Positions 1 through 6,121 of a stretch of DNA of 8,699 nucleotides are shown here, piece by piece. The notes below the pieces were generated by a model. That model did no database searches, had not been told where the DNA came from, and worked only from the letters and a program-made list of their open reading frames with translations. Both the position numbers and the translations under genes were made by a program. How positions within the stretch are numbered: position 1 is the first letter of the stretch; the number at the start of each line of letters is the position of its first letter. Source of the stretch: Rhodospirillales bacterium (GTDB lineage: Bacteria > Pseudomonadota > Alphaproteobacteria > Rhodospirillales > JASLLV01); assembly GCA_030754475.1 (NCBI GenBank), contig JASMAE010000315.1, positions 1 to 8,699 of the forward strand, given 5' to 3'.

Positions 1-6
1 CCTTTG

Positions 7-26
7 GGCCGACCCATGGGTCGGCC
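7..26. terminator. Perfect 20-bp palindrome downstream of rpsT, possible terminator hairpin
   Basis: Positions 7-26 read GGCCGACCCATGGGTCGGCC, a perfect palindrome able to fold into an 8-bp GC-rich stem with a CATG loop. It begins about 40 bases past the rpsT stop on the minus strand, where a terminator would be expected. No T-run follows it in either direction, so it may be a factor-dependent terminator, an RNA 3'-end stabiliser or a dimeric protein site. The palindrome is seen; the role is inferred. Confidence 0.4.
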
Positions 27-68
27 ACCGCTCCCCCTGGGAAACCTAGGGAACGGCAAGCCCTGCTC

Positions 69-335
69 TCAGGCGGGCATTGCCTTGATGCGCGCGGAAA
101 GCCGAGAGAGTCTCCGCGCCGCCGTGTTGCGGTGAACCAACCCCTTGTTGACGCTGCTCATGAGGTATGGCTGGGCCTCGCGAAACGCCACGGAGGCCAA
201 TGCGCGATCGCCGTTTTCGATGGCGTTTTCGACCTTGCGGACGAAGGTTCGCGTGCGGCTCATTCGCGCATGGTTGATGATCGTGCGGCGCTGGTCGCGC
301 CGGATTCGTTTCTTGGCGGACGGATAGTTGGCCAT
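69..335 (-). CDS. rpsT: 30S ribosomal protein S20
   Basis: Encodes an 88-residue basic protein, within the usual 86-90 of bacterial S20, which binds 16S rRNA early in assembly of the small ribosomal subunit. The start MANYPSAKKRIRR, the central NHARMSRTRTFVRKVE stretch and the C-terminal NKGLVHRNTAARRLSRL stretch are the family's conserved basic helices. The ATG at 335 is fixed by the MAN N-terminus. No strong Shine-Dalgarno sequence precedes it. A good sigma-70 promoter lies just upstream (377-405) and predicts a leader of about 35 bases. In many alphaproteobacteria rpsT sits between mutM and dnaA, so dnaA is expected left of the window (inference). The identification is secure. Confidence 0.97.
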   Translation of the reverse strand: MANYPSAKKRIRRDQRRTIINHARMSRTRTFVRKVENAIENGDRALASVAFREAQPYLMSSVNKGLVHRNTAARRLSRLSARIKAMPA

Positions 336-376
336 CTGGTCGTTATCACTTTGCGGCCCGACTCGGAAGGAGCGCG

Positions 377-405
377 CTTATAGTGTCCGCCCGCGCGGAC
401 GTCAA
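377..405 (-). promoter_or_regulatory. Sigma-70-type promoter of rpsT
   Basis: On the minus strand there is a -35 element TTGACG (400-405, 5/6 to consensus), a 17-base spacer, and a -10 element TATAAG (377-382, 5/6). The spacing is ideal. The predicted transcript start is near 370, about 35 bases before the rpsT start codon. It lies between rpsT and the upstream periplasmic-protein gene, so rpsT can be transcribed independently of mutM. The rest of 336-443 shows nothing else. Confidence 0.72.
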
Positions 406-443
406 CCCTGCCCCTTGGCGAAACCGGTGGGTCGGGTGCGGCG

Positions 444-854
444 TTAGTGGGGCGCGCGGGCGCCTGGCGCTAGGGCGAAGCGCACGGTCAGCGTCCCGGC
501 TTCAGTCGGGCCTGTGCCCGATCCGAGGAAGACGAGCTCTAGGATTTCGCCTTCCCTCTCGAATGTCGTCGACCCGGTTCGCGCCCATCCCAGTTGGGGC
601 AAAGTGGCGTCATAGAATTCAATGACGGATTCGCGGCTGACACGGCCCGTGGCGAACGCTTCGACGATGCGGCCCGAGGGCGTATCGAAGACCATCACCT
701 GTTGCCTGGCCTCTTCGAGGCCCGGCATCAACGGCAGATCATCGATGGCGCTGACGAACGGGCGATCCTGGGCGCGTATCGGAGAGCCGAGAACGCCGAT
801 CGAACTCGCGGCCGCGACGAGCGCGGCCGTCAACAGGGGCTTCCAGCGGGACAT
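444..854 (-). CDS. Predicted periplasmic protein of unknown function (136 aa)
   Basis: I do not recognise a named family. Residues 1-28 form a clear Sec signal peptide: basic MSRWK, a hydrophobic stretch LLTAALVAAASSIGVLG, and a likely cleavage after IRA (A28). The mature part of about 108 residues contains DDLPLMPGLEE, VFDTPSGRIVEA, then ESVIEFYDATLPQLGW (about 75-90) and FEREGEILEL. The FY-x(n)-LPQLGW pattern is typical of small secreted alpha/beta proteins. There is no lipobox cysteine and no further membrane segment, so it is probably soluble in the periplasm. It starts 16 bases after the mutM stop, with GAGAGGA about 9 bases before the ATG, which suggests co-transcription with mutM. It occupies the slot where many alphaproteobacteria carry an enoyl-CoA hydratase gene. 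Confidence 0.8.
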   Translation of the reverse strand: MSRWKPLLTAALVAAASSIGVLGSPIRAQDRPFVSAIDDLPLMPGLEEARQQVMVFDTPSGRIVEAFATGRVSRESVIEFYDATLPQLGWARTGSTTFEREGEILELVFLGSGTGPTEAGTLTVRFALAPGARAPH

Positions 855-870
855 GGGGCAGGGTCCTCTC

Positions 871-1728
871 TCAGCGTTGCTTGGTCGAACAATAGAACGT
901 TCCCCGCCCGCCCTGGCCGATTCGCCGAATTCCGCCGGTTTTCACTACCGCGCAAACGCAATCCGGACAGGGTTCGCCAACCCGGCCGTAGACCGCGAAG
1001 CGGTGCTGAAAGTAGCCGAGCTCGCCGCTCGGTTGGCGGTGGTCGCGCAGGCTCGCGCCGCCCGAGGCGATCGCGTCCTCGAGCACGCGGCGAATCGCGC
1101 CCGCGAGCCTTTGGGCGCGCCGGTTCCCGATCGTGCGCGCGGTCCGTTTGGGTGAAATTCCGGCCCAGAACAGACTCTCGCAGACATAAATGTTCCCGAG
1201 CCCGGCGACGATCCTCTGATCCATGAGCGCCGATTTCACCGTCGTCTTGCGCCCGGCGAGGAGGGAAGCAAGCTTCGCTCCGGTGAACCCTCCATCAAGG
1301 GGCTCGACGCCGAGTTCGACCAGAAGCGGGTGGCTCGCGAGCTCGGTGGTTTCGGCCAGCGCCATCAGCCCGAAACGGCGCGGATCGCAATAGCGTAGGT
1401 ACGCGCGTTTTCCGGCGTCGTCCGCAGCGATCTCGAACTCCACGTGATCATGGATCTCGAACGGGGGCGGCGTGCCCGCGCACCACGTGAGCCGCCCCGA
1501 CATGCCGAGATGGATGATGCACGAAAGGCCGCCCTCCAGACGGACGATCAGGTACTTGGACCGCCGGTCGAGCCCCAGCACGCGCCTGCCCTCGAGGCGA
1601 CGGGCGAAGTCGCGGGCGATTGGCCGCCTGAGGTCGCGACGGCGCACTTTCACACGCGCTATCCACCGTCCCACGAGGACGGGGGCGAGACCACGGCGGA
1701 CGGTTTCGACTTCGGGCAGTTCGGGCAT
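871..1728 (-). CDS. mutM: Formamidopyrimidine-DNA glycosylase (Fpg/MutM)
   Basis: A bifunctional glycosylase/AP lyase that removes 8-oxoguanine and ring-opened purines from DNA; 285 residues, normal for the family. The N-terminus MPELPEVETVRRGL carries the catalytic Pro2 and Glu3. Lys58 (RRSKYL), Met75 (HLGMSGRL), the DPRRFG loop (about 115-120) and Asn179 in MDQRIVAGLGNIY match the DNA-contacting and intercalating residues. Arg275 in GQGGRGTFYC is the zinc-finger hairpin arginine. The finger itself is odd. It starts with CPDC (254, 257), but the usual last CxxC reads C280-S-T-K, so the fourth Cys is Lys, while an extra Cys259 follows the first pair and the spacing is longer than usual. It is transcribed divergently from ubiE and precedes the periplasmic-protein gene. 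The assignment is secure; the zinc site is unusual. Confidence 0.96.
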   Translation of the reverse strand: MPELPEVETVRRGLAPVLVGRWIARVKVRRRDLRRPIARDFARRLEGRRVLGLDRRSKYLIVRLEGGLSCIIHLGMSGRLTWCAGTPPPFEIHDHVEFEIAADDAGKRAYLRYCDPRRFGLMALAETTELASHPLLVELGVEPLDGGFTGAKLASLLAGRKTTVKSALMDQRIVAGLGNIYVCESLFWAGISPKRTARTIGNRRAQRLAGAIRRVLEDAIASGGASLRDHRQPSGELGYFQHRFAVYGRVGEPCPDCVCAVVKTGGIRRIGQGGRGTFYCSTKQR

Positions 1729-1781
1729 CGCGCTCGATCACAACCATGACGTCGCCCATCGCGACGACCGAGAGTAGCGCC

Positions 1782-2594
1782 ATGGTGCGCGCTCGGCTAT
1801 GGTCCCGCACCATGTTGCAATCGCGCGCCCGCGCCGGAAACGACGGCGCATCGAACGCCGAAGAAGAAGCGGTCGACTTCGGTTTTCGCCGCGTAAGCGC
1901 GGATGACAAGGGACGGCTTGTGCGGGCCGTCTTCGATTCGGTCGCGCCGCGCTACGACCTCATGAACGACTTGATGAGCGCCGGCCTTCACCGCCTCTGG
2001 AAAAACGCGCTCGTGGACTGGCTGAACCCGCGACCGGGCATGCGCCTTCTCGATATCGGCGGGGGGACCGGCGATGTCGCGCTTCGTTGCCTCGCGCGTG
2101 GCGCGCGGCCCATCGTCTGCGACGTCAATGCCAGCATGCTCGATGTCGGCCGGGACCGCGACATCGACGGGGGCACGCCTTCCGCCATCACCTGGGTCAA
2201 CGGCGACGCCGAGAACCTGCCGTTCGCGGATTCCTCGATGGACGCCTGCGCGACCGCGTTCTGCCTTCGCAACGTGACCGACATTCCCAAGGCCTTGAGG
2301 GAGGCGCGCCGGGTGCTGAAGCCGGGCGGGCGATTTCTGTGTCTCGAGTTCTCGCGGGTGGTGATTCCCGTCCTGGATCGCCTCTATGATTCGTACTCCT
2401 TCCGAGTGGTGCCTCTGCTCGGGCGCTGGGTCGCGGACGACGAAGAGGCGTATCTTTATCTCGCCGAAAGCATCCGCCGTTTCCCCGCCCAAGAGAACTT
2501 CGCCGCCATGATCGCCGAAGCGGGCCTCGCCCAAGTCAAACTTCGCAACCTTTCGGGCGGAATCGCGGCGCTGCATTCCGCCTGGCGCGTCTGA
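1782..2594 (+). CDS. ubiE: Ubiquinone biosynthesis C-methyltransferase UbiE
   Basis: A class I SAM-dependent methyltransferase that C-methylates the benzoquinol ring in ubiquinone (and, where present, menaquinone) synthesis. From the ATG at 1782 the product has 270 residues. Conserved blocks are VDFGFRRVSADDKGRLV, AVFDSVAPRYDLMNDLMS (about 49-66), the SAM motif LLDIGGGTGD (about 89-98), EARRVLKPGGRFLCLEFS, and the C-terminal signature GGIAALHSAWRV. Homology begins well inside the frame, so the start is uncertain. ATG codons at 1746, 1782 and 1812 are all possible. I prefer 1782 because GAGAG (1770-1774) lies 7 bases upstream; 1812 would give a more typical 260 residues. The gene is divergent from mutM, with no convincing promoter seen between them. 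A UbiB-family gene follows after 18 bases, a classical ubiquinone pairing. Confidence 0.95.
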   Translation: MVRARLWSRTMLQSRARAGNDGASNAEEEAVDFGFRRVSADDKGRLVRAVFDSVAPRYDLMNDLMSAGLHRLWKNALVDWLNPRPGMRLLDIGGGTGDVALRCLARGARPIVCDVNASMLDVGRDRDIDGGTPSAITWVNGDAENLPFADSSMDACATAFCLRNVTDIPKALREARRVLKPGGRFLCLEFSRVVIPVLDRLYDSYSFRVVPLLGRWVADDEEAYLYLAESIRRFPAQENFAAMIAEAGLAQVKLRNLSGGIAALHSAWRV

Positions 2595-2612
2595 GCGCGC
2601 GGTCGGCCGTCC

Positions 2613-4124
2613 GTGGACGGTTTGCGCAACGGGTTCCGGGTGCTGGGCCTGGCGCGATCGCTCGCACGCCACGACGCGTTGTCGGCGCTCGAGCGTCTCG
2701 ACATCGCGCCCGGGGCGGTCCGGCTCGCGAAGCTCGTCTCCGGATCACGCGCCGACGCGTGTTCCGCGAACACGCTTGCCCGCGCCTTGTCCGAGGCTGG
2801 ACCGGGATTCGCCGCGCTCGGCCGCCTGGCGGGACTTTTTTGGGATCCCTTGCAACTTGGTGCACGTGGCGCCGGCGACGATCCTCGGTCACGGCCACCC
2901 CCTTTCGCCGCGCACGTGGCGCGGGCCACGATCGCGCGCGAGCTCCGCCAACCCGTCGCATCGCTGTTCTCGGCGTTCGACGACGCACCAGACACAATCG
3001 GACACCTCGCCCAGGTGCACCATGCGCGCAGCGCCGATGGCCGGGCGCTCGCCGTCAAGGTCCTGCGCCCTGGCGTGCATGGAGCGCTGATGCGCGATCT
3101 CGCACTGATTCGCTTGCTCGCCGACCGGCTCGCGCGCCGCCGGCCCGAGTGGCGGGGCCTGCGGATCGAGGACGCCATAGACGGGTTCGCCGAAGCGCTG
3201 GAGACGGAGATCGATTTCAGGATCGAGGCCGCCGCGGCGACGGAGATCGCCGACAACTTCGCCGGCGACGAGACGTTCCGCCTGGCCGGGACGGACTGGG
3301 AACGGTCCACGCGCCGGGTCTTGACCCGCGAGCTTGTGACGGGACCCCGAATCGGCGAGCGGGACGCGATCCTTGCCGCCGGGTTCGACTCCGACCAAGT
3401 GCTCGGCAACCTGATCGCCGCTTTCTTCAAGCAGGTGTTGCGCGACGGCGCGTTCGTCGCCGAGGTTTCGGGCGAGACGCTGCGCCTCGCGCAAGACGGC
3501 GCAATCGTTGCCGCCGATCTCGGCGCCGTCGTTCGCTTGACGCCAGGGGTTCGCCGGAACCTCGGCGCGCTTCTCGTCGGCCTCGTCGTGCGCGATTTCG
3601 AAAGCGCGGCGCAGGCCCTTCTGGAGGCTGGGTGGGTTCCCCCCCATCGCGAACGCGCCTCGACCGCACGCACGCTGGAGCGCATTGCCGGCGCCGCGGC
3701 TGGCGGTTGGGGCTCGTTTTCCCATGTCATCGTCCGCGTCTTCCACGACGCAGAACTCGCTATCCTCGAGGGCCAGCCCAGACTGATCTCCTTTGAATCG
3801 GCGCTGCTGGCCATCGAGCGGATCGCGATCGCGATCGCGCCGCAAACGCCTCTTTGGGATACGGCCTTGCCGGTGATCCGGAGTTGCCTGGCCGATATCC
3901 CCGCCCAGAGCGGCAGGCGGATCGAACATCCGCGTCCCGTCGCCAATGGGCGCGCGGAAGGCCGACGCCCGGGCGAGGCCCCGGCGCGTCCTCCCGTGGA
4001 TGCGCTGCGTCTCTATCCCAAGGCGATCCGGAGGCTTCGCCTGGACGTCGAGAAGAACCCGTTCCTGCCGATGATGTGGATCGTCTTCGTGGTGTTCTTT
4101 CTCACCCTGGCGCTGATCCTTTGA
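2613..4124 (+). CDS. UbiB/ABC1-family protein with degenerate kinase motifs (probable pseudokinase)
   Basis: A 503-residue protein in the ubiB position, starting at GTG 2613, 18 bases after ubiE. UbiB/ABC1 proteins are atypical kinase-fold ATPases supporting ubiquinone synthesis. Family features retained are FRVLGLARSLARHDAL near the start, LAQVH (132-136), AVKVLRPGV with ATP-binding Lys149, LETEIDFRIEA (197-206), RRVLTRELVTGP, and D302-L-G in place of DFG. The C-terminus ends in a hydrophobic membrane segment (about 487-503). Key motifs are broken. The KxGQ motif reads A-L-G-R (68-71), and the catalytic loop expected as HAD-x-HPGN reads VAEVSGET (282-289), losing the catalytic Asp and the metal-binding Asn. 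The frame is intact, so it seems to be a maintained gene rather than a pseudogene. It may be a non-catalytic scaffold or a diverged UbiB; a canonical paralogue may exist elsewhere (inference). Confidence 0.88.
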   Translation: MDGLRNGFRVLGLARSLARHDALSALERLDIAPGAVRLAKLVSGSRADACSANTLARALSEAGPGFAALGRLAGLFWDPLQLGARGAGDDPRSRPPPFAAHVARATIARELRQPVASLFSAFDDAPDTIGHLAQVHHARSADGRALAVKVLRPGVHGALMRDLALIRLLADRLARRRPEWRGLRIEDAIDGFAEALETEIDFRIEAAAATEIADNFAGDETFRLAGTDWERSTRRVLTRELVTGPRIGERDAILAAGFDSDQVLGNLIAAFFKQVLRDGAFVAEVSGETLRLAQDGAIVAADLGAVVRLTPGVRRNLGALLVGLVVRDFESAAQALLEAGWVPPHRERASTARTLERIAGAAAGGWGSFSHVIVRVFHDAELAILEGQPRLISFESALLAIERIAIAIAPQTPLWDTALPVIRSCLADIPAQSGRRIEHPRPVANGRAEGRRPGEAPARPPVDALRLYPKAIRRLRLDVEKNPFLPMMWIVFVVFFLTLALIL

Positions 4125-4139
4125 ACCCGGCACGGTCCC

Positions 4140-4190
4140 AGAGCGTTATCCACTCACGTGGAATCGGCACCGACGACACGGATAATGCGC
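4140..4190 (+). repeat. Intergenic repeat copy 1, imperfect inverted repeat
   Basis: The first 27 bases (4140-4166) match 7401-7427 at 25 of 27 positions. In this copy GCGTTATCC (4143-4151) pairs with GGATAATGC (4180-4188) at 8 of 9 bases, around an inner TCCAC-TCAC-GTGGA hairpin. It starts 15 bases after the ubiB-like stop. This looks like a dispersed intergenic repeat of the REP or small-palindrome kind known from alphaproteobacteria, possibly acting as a terminator or RNA-stabilising hairpin. The repeat is seen; its class and role are inferred. Confidence 0.7.
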
Positions 4191-4196
4191 CGGGCC

Positions 4197-4232
4197 GGAT
4201 CGTGGTCGGTCTGATTCCCTCGACCGCGATCC
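4197..4232 (+). repeat. Intergenic hairpin
   Basis: GGATCGTGGTC (4197-4207) and GACCGCGATCC (4222-4232) can form an 11-base stem with a single G-U wobble and a 14-base loop. It lies directly after the repeat at 4140-4190 in the gap before coaBC. There is no T-run after it. It could be a terminator-like or processing hairpin, or part of a larger repeat cluster. Confidence 0.5.
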
Positions 4233-4246
4233 GCCGACCAGGTGAA

Positions 4247-4270
4247 TCCGGTCTACTCTCCGGTCTACTC
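4247..4270 (+). repeat. Tandem duplication of a 12-base unit
   Basis: The unit TCCGGTCTACTC occurs twice back to back (4247-4258 and 4259-4270) and is followed by one further matching T. It lies in non-coding sequence upstream of coaBC. A two-copy perfect duplication suggests a recent slippage event or a paired binding site. Confidence 0.75.
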
Positions 4271-4271
4271 T

Positions 4272-4340
4272 ATTGGAATCGAGCGGATCGGCGCGCCCGA
4301 TCGAACCCGCATCGCGGTTCCAATCAGGCGCGATCCGCTC
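4272..4340. repeat. Two interleaved inverted repeats upstream of coaBC
   Basis: ATTGGAA (4272-4278) is complementary to TTCCAAT (4318-4324). GAGCGGATCG (4281-4290) is complementary to CGATCCGCTC (4331-4340). The pairs cross rather than nest, so the RNA could form either stem or a pseudoknot but not an ordinary nested hairpin. Equivalently, a block of the form ATTGGAA-n-GAGCGGATCG is followed by a rearranged inverted copy. No gene is seen here. It may be a further dispersed repeat or leader structure for coaBC. Confidence 0.55.
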
Positions 4341-4382
4341 TAAACTGTTGAGTCCATTCCCCTATCGGTCGCGAATTCGGTC

Positions 4383-5603
4383 ATGCTTGAAGGGAAGAGA
4401 CTCCTTCTCATCATCTCGGGCGGCATCGCCGCCTACAAGTGCCTCGATTTGATCCGCCGGCTCAGGGAGCGGGGCGTACACGTACGCTGCGCGCTGACCA
4501 GGGCCGGGGAGAGCTTCGTCACGCCGTTGTCGCTTGCCACCGTGAGCGGCGAGAAGGTCTTTCGCGACTTGTTCTCGCTGACCGACGAAAGCGAGATCGG
4601 CCACATCCGGCTTGCGCGCGAACCCGACCTTGTGCTCGTCGCGCCCGCCACCGCCAACATCCTCGCCAAGATGGCCGCCGGAATCGCCGACGATCTGGCG
4701 ACCGCGGTCCTTCTCGCGACGGATAGGCCCGTGATGGCGGCACCGGCGATGAACGGGCGCATGTGGGAACATCCGGCGACCCAGGCCAACGTGGCTCGGC
4801 TGGCCGGACGCGGCGTCCATCTCATCGGTCCCGAAGAAGGCGAGATGGCCGAGGCCGACGAGTGGGGAACCGGCCGCATGACCGAGCCTGCCGACATCTT
4901 GGCGGTCATCGAGACGTTCTTCGCGGGAGCGGGGCGCTTGCATGGCCGGCGCGCGATCGTGACCAGCGGCCCCACCTACGAAGCGATCGATCCGGTGCGC
5001 TACATCGCCAACCGCTCGTCGGGCAAGCAGGGCCACGCCATCGCCGGCGCTCTCGCGCGGCTCGGCGCCGAGACGACCTTGGTTTCCGGCCCGACCCATT
5101 TGCCCGATCCCGTGGGCGTAAGGGTGGTCAACGTCGAAGAGGCCCGCGACATGCTGAGCGCGTGCAAGACGGCGTTGCCCGCCGACGTGGCCGTCCTCGC
5201 CGCCGCGGTAGCCGATTGGCGGGTCGCCAAGCCGGCCAAGCACAAGATCAAGAAGGATGCCGCAGCGGGCGCCCCGGTCCTCAAGCTGATCGAGAACCCG
5301 GACATCCTCGCGAGCTTAAGCACCGCCACCGCGGGACGCCCTGCCCTGGTCGTCGGGTTCGCGGCCGAGACCGGCACGGTGGTGGAAAGGGCGAAGCGCA
5401 AGCGCCTCGCCAAGGGCTGCGACTGGATCGTCGCCAACGACGTCTCGTCGGGAGTCTTCGGCGCCGAGACAAACACCGTGCACCTCGTGACCGCCGCCGG
5501 CGTCGAGGATTGGCCGCCCATGACCAAGTCGGCCGTGGCCCAACGCCTCGCCGATCGCATCGCCGACGCGCTCGAGGGCGTGCCCGCGACCCCGACGTCA
5601 TGA
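4383..5603 (+). CDS. coaBC: Bifunctional phosphopantothenoylcysteine decarboxylase / phosphopantothenate-cysteine ligase
   Basis: Catalyses two consecutive steps of coenzyme A synthesis: CTP-dependent joining of cysteine to 4'-phosphopantothenate, then FMN-dependent decarboxylation. The length of 406 residues is typical. The CoaC half (about 1-185) has SGGIAAYK, active-site His74 (IGHIRLA), the APATANILAKMAAGIADDL stretch (about 88-105), and PAMNGRMWEHP with Asn124. The CoaB half (about 190-400) has TSGPTYEAIDPVRYIANRSSGKQG with Asn210, AAAVADWR and the Lys-rich KHKIKKD. The substrate clamp, often containing a Cys in GxLACGxxGxGRM, reads GEMAEADEWGTGRM here and has no Cys. The ATG at 4383 has no obvious Shine-Dalgarno sequence, and a structured 258-base intergenic region precedes it. 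The stop overlaps the dut start in an ATGA, indicating translational coupling. Confidence 0.97.
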   Translation: MLEGKRLLLIISGGIAAYKCLDLIRRLRERGVHVRCALTRAGESFVTPLSLATVSGEKVFRDLFSLTDESEIGHIRLAREPDLVLVAPATANILAKMAAGIADDLATAVLLATDRPVMAAPAMNGRMWEHPATQANVARLAGRGVHLIGPEEGEMAEADEWGTGRMTEPADILAVIETFFAGAGRLHGRRAIVTSGPTYEAIDPVRYIANRSSGKQGHAIAGALARLGAETTLVSGPTHLPDPVGVRVVNVEEARDMLSACKTALPADVAVLAAAVADWRVAKPAKHKIKKDAAAGAPVLKLIENPDILASLSTATAGRPALVVGFAAETGTVVERAKRKRLAKGCDWIVANDVSSGVFGAETNTVHLVTAAGVEDWPPMTKSAVAQRLADRIADALEGVPATPTS

Positions 5604-6061
5604 CCGCGCTCGGCGTCGCCATACTTAGGCTCCCCCACGGCGCCGACCTGGCGCTTCCCGAATACGCGAGCCCGCATAGCGCGGGTCTCGATCTCATGGC
5701 CGCCGTCGCCTCGCCTGTCGCGCTCGAGGCCGGAGCCCGGGTCGTGATTCCGACGGGGATCGCCGTCGCCCTTCCGCTGGGCTTCGAGGCCCAGATCCGG
5801 CCGCGCTCGGGGCTCGCGGCCAAGCACGGGATCACGGTCCTCAACAGCCCGGGAACCGTGGATTCCGACTACCGCGGCGAGATCAAAGTGATCCTCGCGA
5901 ACCTGGGCCCGGCGGCGTTCACGATCGAGCGCGGAATGCGCATCGCCCAGATGGTCGTGGCGCCGGTCTCCACGGTCGTTTGGCGCGCGGTGCGCCGTCT
6001 GCCGGCGAGCGCCCGCGGGGACGGCGGCCTGGGCTCGACCGGAACCATGCCCCCGGCGTAG
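5600..6061 (+). CDS. dut: Deoxyuridine 5'-triphosphate nucleotidohydrolase (dUTPase)
   Basis: Hydrolyses dUTP to dUMP and pyrophosphate, keeping uracil out of DNA and supplying the thymidylate precursor. The 153 residues match the homotrimeric family. Motif I is SAGLDL (27-32), motif II is RPRSGLA (67-73), motif III is NSPGTVDSDYRGEI (82-95) with catalytic Asp88 and uracil-pocket Tyr91, motif IV is RGMRIAQMVV (111-120), and motif V is RGDGGLGSTG (139-148). Motif V normally reads GGFG, with the Phe stacking over uracil; here that residue is Leu144. The ATG at 5600 overlaps the coaBC stop by 4 bases, and the open frame extending further upstream is only a shadow within coaBC. coaBC-dut adjacency is common in alphaproteobacteria. 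Confidence 0.96.
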   Translation: MTALGVAILRLPHGADLALPEYASPHSAGLDLMAAVASPVALEAGARVVIPTGIAVALPLGFEAQIRPRSGLAAKHGITVLNSPGTVDSDYRGEIKVILANLGPAAFTIERGMRIAQMVVAPVSTVVWRAVRRLPASARGDGGLGSTGTMPPA

Positions 6062-6121
6062 GCGGCAGAGCCGATGCCCAATCCCGGGGCGGTTCGGAAG
6101 GGTCGGCGAGCACAAATCGAC

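Noticed and set aside
1729..1811. Possible promoters between mutM and ubiE, such as TATGGT at 1798-1803
   Set aside because: No -35 partner at suitable spacing was found on either strand, so the match is no better than chance.
2456..3946. Long minus-strand open frame (496 codons) opposite ubiE and the ubiB-like gene
   Set aside because: Its translation is Ser/Arg/Ala-rich low complexity with no recognisable domain, and it lies antisense to a convincing UbiB-family gene. Long antisense frames are expected at this GC content.
2613..4124. ubiB-like gene as a pseudogene
   Set aside because: The frame is intact over 503 codons, with family-like sequence throughout and a C-terminal membrane segment. 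Loss is confined to catalytic motifs, so a pseudokinase fits better.
4247..4340. CRISPR array or tRNA in the repeat-rich gap
   Set aside because: The repeats are only two copies with no spacers, and no cloverleaf or conserved tRNA loop sequence is present.
4341..4346. TAAACT as a -10 box for coaBC
   Set aside because: The partner -35 position reads TTCCAA, which matches the consensus poorly, and it falls inside an inverted repeat.
4763..5599. Upstream in-frame extension of dut within coaBC
   Set aside because: The extension is Arg-rich out-of-frame coaBC sequence. dUTPase homology begins right at the ATG at 5600.
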